From Grimontia hollisae CIP 101886 (GTDB taxonomy: Bacteria; Pseudomonadota; Gammaproteobacteria; Enterobacterales; Vibrionaceae), in the NCBI RefSeq assembly GCF_000176515.1, contig NZ_ADAQ01000010.1, positions 248,001 to 312,000 on the forward strand: DNA of 64,000 nucleotides. Reading direction: 5' to 3'. Under the pieces are notes generated by a model that saw only the letters and a program-made list of their open reading frames with translations, made no database searches and was not told the DNA's origin. Both the position numbers and the translations under genes were made by a program. Positions within the stretch are counted from its first letter, which is position 1, and every line of letters starts with the position of its first letter. Positions 19,001-27,575 of the stretch are shown here, in pieces.

Positions 19001-19133
19001 ACCATTTGCTATTGCGATTGCTGGTGGCACATTGCTGACAACCCTGCTTTCTTTCTACTTCGTCCCGGCAGCTTTCAAATTGGCCGTAACTATCTCGCCA
19101 TTCGACAAACCAAACTCGCTGGAAACGGCATGA
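16047..19133 (+). CDS. RND efflux permease (AcrB/MexB superfamily)
   Basis: A 1028-residue proton-driven inner-membrane pump with the usual twelve membrane helices in two repeats: one helix near residues 9-28, five to six in about 330-540, and a second set in about 850-1015. The proton-relay helix shows GIMVDNAIVMVD, where the family usually has two adjacent Asp residues; here the second is Asn and another Asp follows five residues later. GGAG overlapping the adaptor stop serves as ribosome site, so the two genes are co-translated. Substrates are probably drugs or amphiphiles. The operon is under the divergent TetR gene. Confidence 0.9.
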   Translation: MGKLLTNTRLLVLFTVLLLVSGFSALSTLPRAEDPALTNRWGTITTAYPGASAERVEALITEKLENALQALDEIKLIESQSRPGISVITVELNDELTDTEPVWSKLRDKLGDISPRLPSGALPPAFDNDHSNAFTYITALQWRGDTDADLLILGRYAEELAKRWRNLPGTEFVETHGAPDEEILVTLDIASASVLGQSALSLSNAISGADAKSAAGELHNDKNRFQLEVSGELDSVDRVKRVPVAMGDNGFLVRLEDIASVERSQALPQTQIALIDRQPVVLVSARMQNTFRVDHWTASADKLLDAFRADLPENITVVPIFQQAGYTDTRLAELVDSLLLGFGLVLIVLFITLGFRSAVLVALSLPIASAFTLAMMSFTGMPINQMSVTGLIVSLGIMVDNAIVMVDTIQHYRQLGVKRLQSAINAIKHLWLPLLGSTLTTILAFAPIFLMPGPAGEFVGAIAITVSFSLIGSYIVSHFLVSGFAARWLPSGKENKHWYQAGLTLPRVNRAFRASIRWTIRRPWLAIPLILVVPVSGFWAAGQLTEQFFPPSDRDMFEIQVYLAPQASIQSTLATTRDIEAMMIQQEGIEQVGWVIGENFPSFYYNMMGRQRSAPNFAQAMVKTTDFRTANALIPILQDTLSRHFPHAQILVRKLEQGPPFNAPLEVRVYGPNLDRLRDISENIRLLMASTPNVINTRETLQPGTPKILVDVNEEASQLTGMSLSDVAMLLNASMTGIVQGSVLEETESIPVRVRVDDASRTSIHELNKLRLPLAGSEEQADLPISAIADLSIVPSRGAIPHRNGERVNVIEGYITAGVLPQTALDAFTAKLDKAGLQLPPGYRIEFGGESAERNDSVNQLLANLTIVITLLIAVVVVSFNSFRLSAIIFLVGMQAAGLGLLSVWMFGYPFGFTVIIGLLGLVGLAINASIVILAELKASPEAKAGDREAIIDAVSSCGRHITSTTITTMGGFLPLILAGGGFWPPFAIAIAGGTLLTTLLSFYFVPAAFKLAVTISPFDKPNSLETA

Positions 19134-19169
19134 AAAAACACAGCCACCGCAACGGTGGCTGTGTTTTTT
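19133..19169. terminator. Terminator of the RND operon
   Basis: AAAAAACACAGCCACCG pairs with CGGTGGCTGTGTTTTTT around a two-base loop; the arms are 17 bases long. It overlaps the permease stop codon and has T-runs on both strands, so it also serves the leftward micro-ORF at 19197. Confidence 0.9.
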
Positions 19170-19196
19170 CCATGACTTAAATCGTATCCGCAAAAG

Positions 19197-19283
19197 CTAA
19201 AACGCAGAAAGAATAGGGCTTGCCATTAAACCCATCAGCAGCAAGATTGGAAACATGATCTTAATAATAAACGGTATCCGCAT
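19197..19283 (-). CDS. Candidate 28-residue membrane micro-protein
   Basis: A short open frame with an ATG at 19281-19283 and a TAG at 19197-19199. It encodes a Lys/Arg-tagged N-terminus (MRIPFIIK) followed by an uninterrupted hydrophobic run rich in Leu, Ile and Met ending in SAF, about 20 residues and so enough for one membrane span. AGGGA stands seven bases before the ATG, and the strong bidirectional terminator at 19133-19169 lies just after the stop. These features together make it more than a chance frame. It resembles the general class of single-span bacterial micro-proteins, but I recognise no specific family. It could modulate the adjacent pump; that is speculation. Confidence 0.5.
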   Translation of the reverse strand: MRIPFIIKIMFPILLLMGLMASPILSAF

Positions 19284-19847
19284 TATCACATCCCTTTTTA
19301 ATAGCTCAGCCTAATCGGTAACGCATTAATGCACACATCGCTCACCGGTTCTTCATCCAACAACGCTTGTTAATTATAGACAAAAACTTTTAACAAAATA
19401 TACAGCATTGCATTCCTTTCTAGTCATTTACTGTTCTATCAGTCAGTTAGAGAAGAAAACTGTCTACACTTTCGTTCGTTTCTGCATTGCTACCGTCAAA
19501 ATCCCACCGTGTTAGAGAGTGATATGTGCACGTTAATTCAGCCTAAATACAATCCTGAGAAATCATTACCAAACCTGATTAATGCCAACACTCCCTCTTT
19601 TTGGACAAAACCGGATAAATTCTTACCAATAACCTGACTACATTTATTGACAGAGACACCCTTGATTACAAGTCAAATAAAACCTTCGAAATTTAAACAA
19701 AGTCAATTGTTTATAAAATTTTTGAGATTTATGTCAATTATTTCTCGCATTTATCCGCATTTTTCTGTACAAAAAGGCCGCCTTTTTACGAGTCACATTT
19801 TATTTGAAAGCTAAGTGATTAATGCCTTAAGGCTTGAGAGTACATGA
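19284..19847. other. AT-rich intergenic region before the AcfD-like gene
   Basis: This 564-base gap holds no convincing gene. It is AT-rich, with several A/T runs near 19660-19760, as expected for an H-NS-bound or tightly regulated promoter. It should contain the promoters of the leftward micro-ORF and the rightward AcfD-like gene. I cannot identify a specific operator. Confidence 0.4.
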
Positions 19848-22800
19848 ATGATTAGAAAGAAACTCCTTTCCGTTTTAATCGTTGCTGCTCTTTCTGGCTG
19901 CAACAACGAAGATGTAAATTTTGTATTTCCTGAAACAGGCACACCCGAGATCCCTGGGGGAGGTAATGGGGGCAATCCCAATAACAAGATTCCCGGTGAA
20001 TTCTCCCTTGATGGAAATCTCGTGTTTGGGCCTTCTGTAACATGTAATGGCGCGCCCGCAAACCAATTCGAAGTTTCCGCTAACGAGGCGATTACCTGTT
20101 ACTACGAGAGCACTCTGCTCGCATCATTTGACAGCATACACAACGATGCATCCTTGCTCACCGGTGAAACAACCGAACGTGAGCGACTCACGCTGGCTAA
20201 TGCTGTTGAATTCAAAGATCAGCCAGAGAAATTGCGTAACGCCACTGCGCTGCTTAAAGCGGTTGCCCCCGCTCACGGCAATCAAATCGATATCCAGTTG
20301 TCGAGAACACAGGATAAACTGGCTTTCTCGGCCATGTATGAGAATGACTTGAGTCTGTCTAAGGAAGAATTCGACAAGCTGCTGGAAGGTAAGCCTGCGG
20401 AAGAAAACCTGACGGATAAGCTGCCAAGTACACACGTACCTGATATTAAGCCAGAAGTAACACCTGGCACATCAACAGACCTCAACGCCAATTTCGTTGC
20501 CGCTAACGCGGAAGAGGCCTATCAATACAAACCGACCGAAACCATTTTGTCGAAAGCGGTCATTACTGATTCTGCCGGGATCCCTGTTAAAGGGCTGTCA
20601 TATTTCAGCCGTGCTTCCCGCGGGAAAACCAATGAAAATGGTGAATTCGAATTTGTCTGGGGTGACACCATTTCCTTTGGTATCGACACCTTCGAACTCG
20701 GTAGCTTCCGGGGCAATAAAACTGCCTTTACCCTGACTGACCTTGGCGAGGAACAACGTGGCCGCAATGCAGAAGCGTTAGTCAAACGTTATGCAGAGAA
20801 AGAAAACGACAGCCTGGCAATTACTGATAAAGTAGAGAATGTTTTCGCCCAGTACCCGAACGTGATCAATGAAGCCATTTCATTGTCACTGAGCGACAAA
20901 GACACCGAACTTTCTTTGGGTAACGGTACAACACAAACAGTTCCTGCTGAATTTGAAAACCAGTTTAAGAGTGGTATTGCCGCCCAAATCGATCAGGCAA
21001 TTTGTGGCAACTCTTGTGGCAAAACCGATCAAACGCGTTTCTTCTCAGAACCGGTTGTACATACCGCATCGGCAGATATCTCAAACATCCAGGCTGACAT
21101 CAATAAACTGTGGGGTATCAATGAGGCCGCGAGCCAAGGTTGGAAACCCGTCGACAAATTCCATGTCTTTGCTGACGCAACCAATTTCTACGGCAGTGTG
21201 GGCGACGCGCGTGGACAAGCTGCGGTCAATATTTCAAACCGCGCTTTCCCTGTGATGATGGCTCGCAATGACCAGAACTACTGGATCCCATTTGGCCAAC
21301 CCAAAGCCTATGACGAACGCGGTCTGGCATATATCACAGAAGCCCCCTCTAAGGTGAAGCCAGAGTTGGCTGGGGCAAATACCGCGACCTTTGGCTTGCC
21401 TTTTGTCAGCATTGGTGAACTGGGTAAAGGAAAAGTGATGGTAATGGGCAATGCCCGTTACAACTCTATCCTTGTGTGCCCGGATAACTACTCCTGGAAT
21501 GGCGGAACAACGGCATGTACTGATGGCAAAGATGGCAAAGACATGGAGAACTTTTTCCATAACGTGATTCGCTATCTGACCAATCAGGATGCAAACCAAG
21601 GCATCACTAGCCAGAAGATAAAAGTGGGTACCAACATACCGCATGTGTACTTTTCCCGTGGTGGACAAGTACTCGGGCATCAGATGGAATATAAAATTCA
21701 TGATGTCTTCAATGTTGAAACGCACCAGCTTTCTAGTTTCACAGATGTTAACCCAACCGAATATCCCCTGCTGATCCTGAACGGATTTGAGTACAACGGC
21801 TGGACGCATGACCCGTATTTGCCACCTCATACAGCAAACACATCACGTCCAAAACTGACACAAGACGATGTCAATGCCCTGATTGACTACGTCAACAAGG
21901 GTGGCAGTATTTTGGTCATGGAAACCGTTCGCGGAACCAATAACGCAGGTGAACTCGGCCGTCTGCTGGATGCCGCAGGCATTGCATTTGGCATGGGTGA
22001 ATCCGTGGTGCCAAATGGAAACGGTCCAAATTACGGATACATCGACAGAATACGTGCACAGCGCGAATTTGGTTTCTATGTTATCGAACGCTACCCTGCT
22101 GCTGAGGGCGGTAACGGAAAAGATCCTAAGCCACCGTATAACATTGACAAAGACGGCAATGTAACGTGGGATTACATCGAACAAAATAAACCAGATGACA
22201 AACCGAAACTGGAGGTCGCTCAGTATACTGAGCTAAATGACAAAGGTGAGTCGGTGACTCATAAAGCGTATATCCGGGAAGAGGATTACTTCGTCCGTGA
22301 CAAACACGGCAAGGTGGATTACGCCAACGGCTACCCTGTTGTTGATACGAAAGGCCTGCGTAAAGCCATTGATGATCTGCTTTCAAAATTTGAAGTTGAT
22401 GGTAAACGCACTTATGAACTGTGTAAGCTGCCTGATTATCACTACGAAATTAACTGTCTTGAGTACCGCCCGGGCAATGGTATCGCGACCCCCGGAGGTT
22501 TGTTCCGCCCTATCTACACCAAACTCGATCTGGGCAGTGAAGAAGCGAAAGCGATGATAAAAGCGGCCGACCTCGGTACCAATATCGAGCGCTTGTATCA
22601 ACATGAACGCTATTTCCGCACTAAAGGTAAAGAAGGTGAGCGTCTAAGCAGCGTTGATCTGAACCGTATCTACAGCAATATGTCTGTGTGGCTGTGGAAC
22701 GATCTGGATTATCGCTACGAGTCGAATAAAGAAGACGAACTCGGCTTTAAGCGCTTTACCGAGTTTATGAACTGTTACACCAAGAATAAAGGCGCGAATG

Positions 22801-24404
22801 GCACAACCTGTCCTGCAGAGTTGGGCACACAGCTTGTTAGCCTGAACATGGTCTACGGACCTGAGCAAGGTGAGTATGCTGGTTACATGAACCCGAGCTA
22901 TCCGCTTAACTATATGGAGAAGCCGCTGACCCGTCTGATGCTGGGCCGTTCATATTGGGATTACGATGTTAAAGTCGATATTCGTCAATTCCCGGGTGAG
23001 CCAATCGGCAACAAAAAAGGTGGCGCATCGATAACACTGGATATGACTAACAATACGGCCGCTTACTTTGCAGGCAACCGTCAGGCAACAGGCCAGTGGG
23101 CAGTCGCGCATCAACCTTTCACTGTGTCAGTCTCTGGAAACACCTCACCAGTAACGGTGACGGTTGGCCTACATGACGACCTGACAGGCCGTGAAAAACA
23201 TGAGCTGGCGCTAAAACGTCCGCCTCGCATGCAAAAGAGCTTCACTGTAGATGCAAATAAGCATGAAACGTTCACCGTTCCATATGGTGGCCTGATTTAT
23301 GTTCAGGGCGGTGGTAGCAGTAACGTCAACATCACGTTTTCAGGCACAGTTGATGCACCTTTGTACGACAGTAAAAAAGAGATGTGGATTAACGATGCCA
23401 GCTCTCCAGCCCCTATCGGTGATGTGGTGTCCGGCGCCTTTATTTACTCGGCACCGAAAGCCAACCTGATGGCTTCAAACATCGAAGGCGGTATTCAGAA
23501 ATTTGCAGAGGATCTTGATACCTTCGCCAGTGATTTGAACGAGTTCTATGCGCGTGACGAAGGCAAAGATGGCTCAAAGAACAAGTCTTTCACACACAAA
23601 GACAGACCGAATAACCGTCATGCCTTTGTCAACGATGTGGCAATCAGTATTGGTGCAGCCCACTCCGGCTATCCGGTGATGAATGGTTCATTCAACCCGA
23701 ACAGTGAAAACATCCCAACCGTACCATTGAACGATTGGCTGATTTGGCACGAAGTAGGCCACAATGCTGCTGAAGCGCCATTCACTGTAGAAGGTGCAAC
23801 GGAAGTCGCCAACAACCTTGTGGGACTTTACATGCAGCAAAAATACCTTGGCTACATGGCACGTGTAGAAAATGATATTCGAATCGCGCCTGATTTTGTC
23901 AAAACAGAGAACGGCCATGCCTGGGGTGCTGGCGGTGCGGGTGAACGTCTGGTGATGTTTGCGCAGCTGAAAGAGTGGGCAGACACTGAATTTAATCTCT
24001 CTGACTGGTATTCAGAAAACGAGATCCCTGCGTTCTATTCAGCATCTGATCGTCCAGATATGAACGGGTTTAACTTGTTTAAACTGATGCACCGCCTCAC
24101 ACGGAATAAATCAGAAAACGGTATAAAACTTAAAGGTGATAACAAGTGTTACAATACAGGACTGGGTAAGAGCGATTCACTGATGTTGTGTGCATCTTAC
24201 GCTGCACAAACAGATTTGACAGAGTTCTTCCAAGCCTGGAACCCGGGTGTTGTTGCCAATATCTTGCCAGGTGTTGATACCCCACAATACGATGGCGGTG
24301 TTACTAAACAAGGTATTGATGCAGTGAAAGCGCTGAAACTGCCGAAGCCGAAACGCGATCCGCTGTCGATTGATTCAGTCACTCACCGCACAGCAACGAA
24401 CTAA
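19848..24404 (+). CDS. acfD: AcfD/SslE-like M60 metalloprotease lipoprotein
   Basis: A 1518-residue lipoprotein, close to the length of Vibrio AcfD and E. coli SslE. The signal peptide ends in LSGC (Cys18), followed by a Gly/Asn/Pro-rich tether. A long N-terminal half contains a carboxypeptidase-like beta domain (AVITDSAGIPVKGLSY) and an Ig-like or lipase-like middle. The C-terminal M60 domain has HEVGH at 1301-1305 and the third ligand Glu1319 in TEVANN, 14 residues later. SslE is exported by a type II secretion system and degrades mucin; AcfD is a Vibrio colonisation factor. No secretion genes are nearby. It is a single gene followed by two terminator hairpins. Confidence 0.88.
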   Translation: MIRKKLLSVLIVAALSGCNNEDVNFVFPETGTPEIPGGGNGGNPNNKIPGEFSLDGNLVFGPSVTCNGAPANQFEVSANEAITCYYESTLLASFDSIHNDASLLTGETTERERLTLANAVEFKDQPEKLRNATALLKAVAPAHGNQIDIQLSRTQDKLAFSAMYENDLSLSKEEFDKLLEGKPAEENLTDKLPSTHVPDIKPEVTPGTSTDLNANFVAANAEEAYQYKPTETILSKAVITDSAGIPVKGLSYFSRASRGKTNENGEFEFVWGDTISFGIDTFELGSFRGNKTAFTLTDLGEEQRGRNAEALVKRYAEKENDSLAITDKVENVFAQYPNVINEAISLSLSDKDTELSLGNGTTQTVPAEFENQFKSGIAAQIDQAICGNSCGKTDQTRFFSEPVVHTASADISNIQADINKLWGINEAASQGWKPVDKFHVFADATNFYGSVGDARGQAAVNISNRAFPVMMARNDQNYWIPFGQPKAYDERGLAYITEAPSKVKPELAGANTATFGLPFVSIGELGKGKVMVMGNARYNSILVCPDNYSWNGGTTACTDGKDGKDMENFFHNVIRYLTNQDANQGITSQKIKVGTNIPHVYFSRGGQVLGHQMEYKIHDVFNVETHQLSSFTDVNPTEYPLLILNGFEYNGWTHDPYLPPHTANTSRPKLTQDDVNALIDYVNKGGSILVMETVRGTNNAGELGRLLDAAGIAFGMGESVVPNGNGPNYGYIDRIRAQREFGFYVIERYPAAEGGNGKDPKPPYNIDKDGNVTWDYIEQNKPDDKPKLEVAQYTELNDKGESVTHKAYIREEDYFVRDKHGKVDYANGYPVVDTKGLRKAIDDLLSKFEVDGKRTYELCKLPDYHYEINCLEYRPGNGIATPGGLFRPIYTKLDLGSEEAKAMIKAADLGTNIERLYQHERYFRTKGKEGERLSSVDLNRIYSNMSVWLWNDLDYRYESNKEDELGFKRFTEFMNCYTKNKGANGTTCPAELGTQLVSLNMVYGPEQGEYAGYMNPSYPLNYMEKPLTRLMLGRSYWDYDVKVDIRQFPGEPIGNKKGGASITLDMTNNTAAYFAGNRQATGQWAVAHQPFTVSVSGNTSPVTVTVGLHDDLTGREKHELALKRPPRMQKSFTVDANKHETFTVPYGGLIYVQGGGSSNVNITFSGTVDAPLYDSKKEMWINDASSPAPIGDVVSGAFIYSAPKANLMASNIEGGIQKFAEDLDTFASDLNEFYARDEGKDGSKNKSFTHKDRPNNRHAFVNDVAISIGAAHSGYPVMNGSFNPNSENIPTVPLNDWLIWHEVGHNAAEAPFTVEGATEVANNLVGLYMQQKYLGYMARVENDIRIAPDFVKTENGHAWGAGGAGERLVMFAQLKEWADTEFNLSDWYSENEIPAFYSASDRPDMNGFNLFKLMHRLTRNKSENGIKLKGDNKCYNTGLGKSDSLMLCASYAAQTDLTEFFQAWNPGVVANILPGVDTPQYDGGVTKQGIDAVKALKLPKPKRDPLSIDSVTHRTATN

Positions 24405-24411
24405 ATTAACA

Positions 24412-24479
24412 GGGAGCCTATCGGCTCCCTTCACGTTGCTTGACTAACCCCGCTTCTTTAGAGCGGGGTTTTCTTTTTT
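24412..24479 (+). terminator. Tandem terminators after the AcfD-like gene
   Basis: The first hairpin, GGGAGCC/GGCTCCC, is at 24412-24429. The second, AACCCCGC/GCGGGGTT, is at 24446-24470 and is followed by a long T-rich tail. The second is the stronger intrinsic terminator. Confidence 0.85.
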
Positions 24480-24553
24480 AAGCCTTCGTATGTCGTGGCA
24501 TTTACCTTGAGGTGTCATCAAAGCCTTATGCACCCTCTTAGTCTATGCCTTTC

Positions 24554-25570
24554 TTATTGTTCGACGTTTCCAAAAGCTTGAGAAATTAACTGACAGACCG
24601 CCTCTTTGGCATCATCAAAGGCCCTTACGTTGTCCGGGTTCATCATTAGCGCCCCTTTTAGTTGCATACCTATAGTGTTAAGAGGGGTTTCAATATTCGT
24701 GTTAGTATTTCTACACGTTTTGATAATGCTGTGTAAAGGCCTATGTTTTTGTTTAATTGCCACAGCAGGCTTGTAATGCATTGATGCCAGAGGTGGAACG
24801 AGTACATTTCGAGCAACCGTTTCTAGAGCAGAGTTTCCTTTGCAACAAAACACATAATCAATATCCTTAAATTTTACTTTTTCGAATCCTTTATCAGTCT
24901 GCGCACGCCCAAAATCAATAATTTTCATTAACATAGTGTTTTGGTCTTTTTCTTGAAGAACCAGTATGTTTTCTTTGTGCAAATCATTATGCGACACTTT
25001 ATTTACATAGAGTGTTCTTAAAATATCCACAAGCTGACGTGCTAATGACTGACATTGCTCTATGCTTAATCCTGATGATAAAACATCAGACAACATGCTC
25101 GTTTTTATACCGTTGTTATACACCGCAAATGTTGCATATTTTCCTGACTGGACTGGATCTTCAGGAAGGCCTTCTTTTGTTTGTAGAGACACAATACTCT
25201 TCAAGTCAGGCTTATCCTCACAATAGAGTTCTAGTCCTTCCTCTTTGGTAAAATCCTGCTGCCCTGTTTTTGTTTTTGCATACAGCACACCGCTATCAAG
25301 GTTTTTATCTTTATTCACTCCTCCATCCAAAAACGTCATGCTGCTTAAATCTTCATTGGAGAGTCGTACTTGTTTCCTGTGGAGTTCTATTTTATGAGAT
25401 AATTTCCGGGTGGCGGTTAAGCTATAACCAGGCATGCTAACTTTTGGTTTCTCACTTGTGTGTTTTATTTTCTTCAATTCTAATGAGGACGAGGATGTCG
25501 TTATACGGTCAGGTGCACTTATATCTGCTGTAGTGTAACTACCAACTGTTTTACTGCTGAATAATGGCAT
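24554..25570 (-). CDS. Protein-kinase-fold protein, candidate secreted effector
   Basis: A 338-residue protein with a Ser/Thr-rich, disordered-looking N-terminus of about 50 residues and then a minimal kinase-like domain. The catalytic loop H194-N-D-L-H-K-E-N201 and the metal motif D219-F-G match the HxDxxxxN and DFG signatures of the protein-kinase/aminoglycoside-phosphotransferase fold. A glycine loop and the N-lobe Lys are not obvious. Such reduced kinases occur among type III effectors (OspG/NleH, HopBF1), but sequence alone does not prove secretion. The frame extends to a GTG at 25585; the ATG at 25570 behind GGAGAG is preferred. It is AT-rich, divergent from the hydrolase gene, and probably acquired by transfer. 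Confidence 0.65.
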   Translation of the reverse strand: MPLFSSKTVGSYTTADISAPDRITTSSSSLELKKIKHTSEKPKVSMPGYSLTATRKLSHKIELHRKQVRLSNEDLSSMTFLDGGVNKDKNLDSGVLYAKTKTGQQDFTKEEGLELYCEDKPDLKSIVSLQTKEGLPEDPVQSGKYATFAVYNNGIKTSMLSDVLSSGLSIEQCQSLARQLVDILRTLYVNKVSHNDLHKENILVLQEKDQNTMLMKIIDFGRAQTDKGFEKVKFKDIDYVFCCKGNSALETVARNVLVPPLASMHYKPAVAIKQKHRPLHSIIKTCRNTNTNIETPLNTIGMQLKGALMMNPDNVRAFDDAKEAVCQLISQAFGNVEQ

Positions 25571-25974
25571 TTGCTCTCCGTTCACTTTTTATTTTTTAAT
25601 AAAAATTTAAACTTAACTTAAAGGTTTTTACTTTAGTCTTTATCTTTGACCAAATCCTCTTCTGCATATAGATCAATCACTACAATTGTTCCCGCCAAAT
25701 ATAAGAGGAGAAAATAGATATTTTACTCACATGATTTTTTTATATTGCTCTACCACTAAGAAAAAGTCTACAACCTGTGATCTAATCAAATAATCTAACC
25801 AAAGCAACCACCACACGCTCTCGAAATCTTGACCTTCACCCTTTTACATGAATTTTCATATTTTATCTCATTCGCAACTTATCACAGAAATTCAAATCAT
25901 GTTTTTTCATGATATAACCCCTTTAAAATCAATGTATTGTTGAAGCTCGTTTAAACATCACTTGGTGCAAAAAA
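25571..25974. other. AT-rich divergent promoter region
   Basis: This 404-base gap between the kinase-like and hydrolase genes has no credible gene. It is markedly A/T-rich compared with the phn region, with T-runs near 25610 and 25730. It must hold both divergent promoters. I could not find a palindrome shared with other sites in the window. Confidence 0.4.
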
Positions 25975-27408
25975 ATGCCTTCACTCGCAACAGCAACAAT
26001 TACAACACCAGTAGCGACAGCCACATCACTTTATAGCACATTACCAATAATAAGTGATCACACCCTACCAGTAATAAGTGTAAGTCAGAAAAAGTCATTC
26101 AAACAAGAAACTATTAATAAGCTATTATGCTCAGAAGAAAGACAAAAAATTAAAGACGCCCTAGATAAAGTTCCTAACAATGTTGATGCATATAGTCCTG
26201 AATTGAAAGAATTATTGGAAGCCAGGAAAGAGTTGTCTAAATGTTCACTCACCAAAGCAGAGTCAACGACAGACCCAAAGCTCAAGGCTAAGTTGTTACA
26301 AGATGCTTTATTTAATAATAATAATGGCGGTAAAGAAAATGATCAAAAGATAAGGGAACTAATAAACCAAATAGATAAAAAAGCACTCACTCAAGAAGAA
26401 GTGTTGGATCTAAATCTTGCTAGTAAAATAAATACCGAGGCAAGATACCAATCTAGAGTGGCTCGAGGTAAAGATGCTCAAGCACAAAAACTATGGAATT
26501 CAGGTAAAAGTGGAGAAGTTACCGTTGATAATGTTCAGACTGCCTATCACTATATAAAAGCAAACGGCGGTGAGCATCATCCTCTTATTATTATATCTCC
26601 AGGAAGGGGAGAGCCGATGGAAAATTACATGGAAATGGTTTCAGAATTTAATGCAGCCAATAGAGATGTAATTGTTGTAGGTTATACCGGTAATGGTGAT
26701 GTTGGTCACCCCGGACATTTAGAAGATTTCTCAGACACAGTTAAAGGATTAGGTGCAATTATAGCACAAAGAGATTTAATCACTGATGTTAGCCACAAGT
26801 CTGTTTCTCTTGTGGCTCATTCAACTGGCGCAACGACGGCTACCAGATATTGTGAGGAATATAGAGTGGATCCTGCGGTTAAACAAATGGTTTTGATATC
26901 TCCTTTGTTTGAAATTAAAGCCTCATACACATCCCTCTTGGCTGCTAAAGTCGCTGATAAAGTGTTAGACGCGGCCGAATCTATGACTAACATGCTAATG
27001 TGGCCATTTACTAATTATCGAGTTAACTTAGATACTATACATATTGCTAATAGAGGCAGTTATTACGATGGTAACGATTACACACAATCATTAGCTAGAT
27101 ACAATCAACTCGTAAAAGTAAGAAATGAGCATAAGGTAATGCCACCTACCGTTAGCTGGGTTCATGAGGCACAAAAGGCCACTCATCTTGCATTAAAAGA
27201 TGCAGATAAATTAAAAGATGAAAAGATAGATATCTTAGTCTTTATGGCAGGGAAAGATGGTGTGGTAAAAAATGAAAAAACCCGTGAATTTATAGAAAGA
27301 TCTAAAGCAGAAGGCGTTATGGTTGAAGGTGCTTTGCACTCTTTAGTGCAAGAAGCAGACTCTTATCGTGCTCCAATGATGCAAAAAATACTGAAATTCA
27401 CCAGATAA
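25975..27408 (+). CDS. Alpha/beta hydrolase with long N-terminal extension, candidate effector
   Basis: A 477-residue protein. Residues 1-40 are rich in Thr, Ala and Ser. Residues 40-195 are charged and helical, without signal peptide. An alpha/beta hydrolase domain follows, with S208-PGRGE resembling the SPGR start of PldB-type lysophospholipases. The nucleophile is Ser283 in AHSTGA, with Asp428 in GKDGVV and His455 in ALHSLV as likely acid and base. A lipase or acyl-transfer role is possible. The gene uses many AGA, ATA and AAT codons, unlike its neighbours, and is divergent from the kinase-like gene. No ribosome site of note precedes the ATG. Effector status is inference. Confidence 0.65.
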   Translation: MPSLATATITTPVATATSLYSTLPIISDHTLPVISVSQKKSFKQETINKLLCSEERQKIKDALDKVPNNVDAYSPELKELLEARKELSKCSLTKAESTTDPKLKAKLLQDALFNNNNGGKENDQKIRELINQIDKKALTQEEVLDLNLASKINTEARYQSRVARGKDAQAQKLWNSGKSGEVTVDNVQTAYHYIKANGGEHHPLIIISPGRGEPMENYMEMVSEFNAANRDVIVVGYTGNGDVGHPGHLEDFSDTVKGLGAIIAQRDLITDVSHKSVSLVAHSTGATTATRYCEEYRVDPAVKQMVLISPLFEIKASYTSLLAAKVADKVLDAAESMTNMLMWPFTNYRVNLDTIHIANRGSYYDGNDYTQSLARYNQLVKVRNEHKVMPPTVSWVHEAQKATHLALKDADKLKDEKIDILVFMAGKDGVVKNEKTREFIERSKAEGVMVEGALHSLVQEADSYRAPMMQKILKFTR

Positions 27409-27475
27409 CATAAAGTTGTAAAAATTCTGGTGTGTTTAAGTAATAAACTTTAAATACAAATACTCAGTTCAATAT

Positions 27476-27507
27476 AGATGCCTCATAATTCATGAGGCAT
27501 CTTTCTG
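27476..27507 (+). terminator. Terminator of the hydrolase gene
   Basis: AGATGCCTCAT pairs with ATGAGGCATCT around five bases and is followed by TTCT. The tail is weak, but the 11-base stem is perfect. It separates the AT-rich pair from phnP. Confidence 0.7.
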
Positions 27508-27575
27508 TGACAGAAAGTAATTGATCATTATTCAAACAACCACTTTCACCGCTCAACGGCGTATTAAGAACAGTA

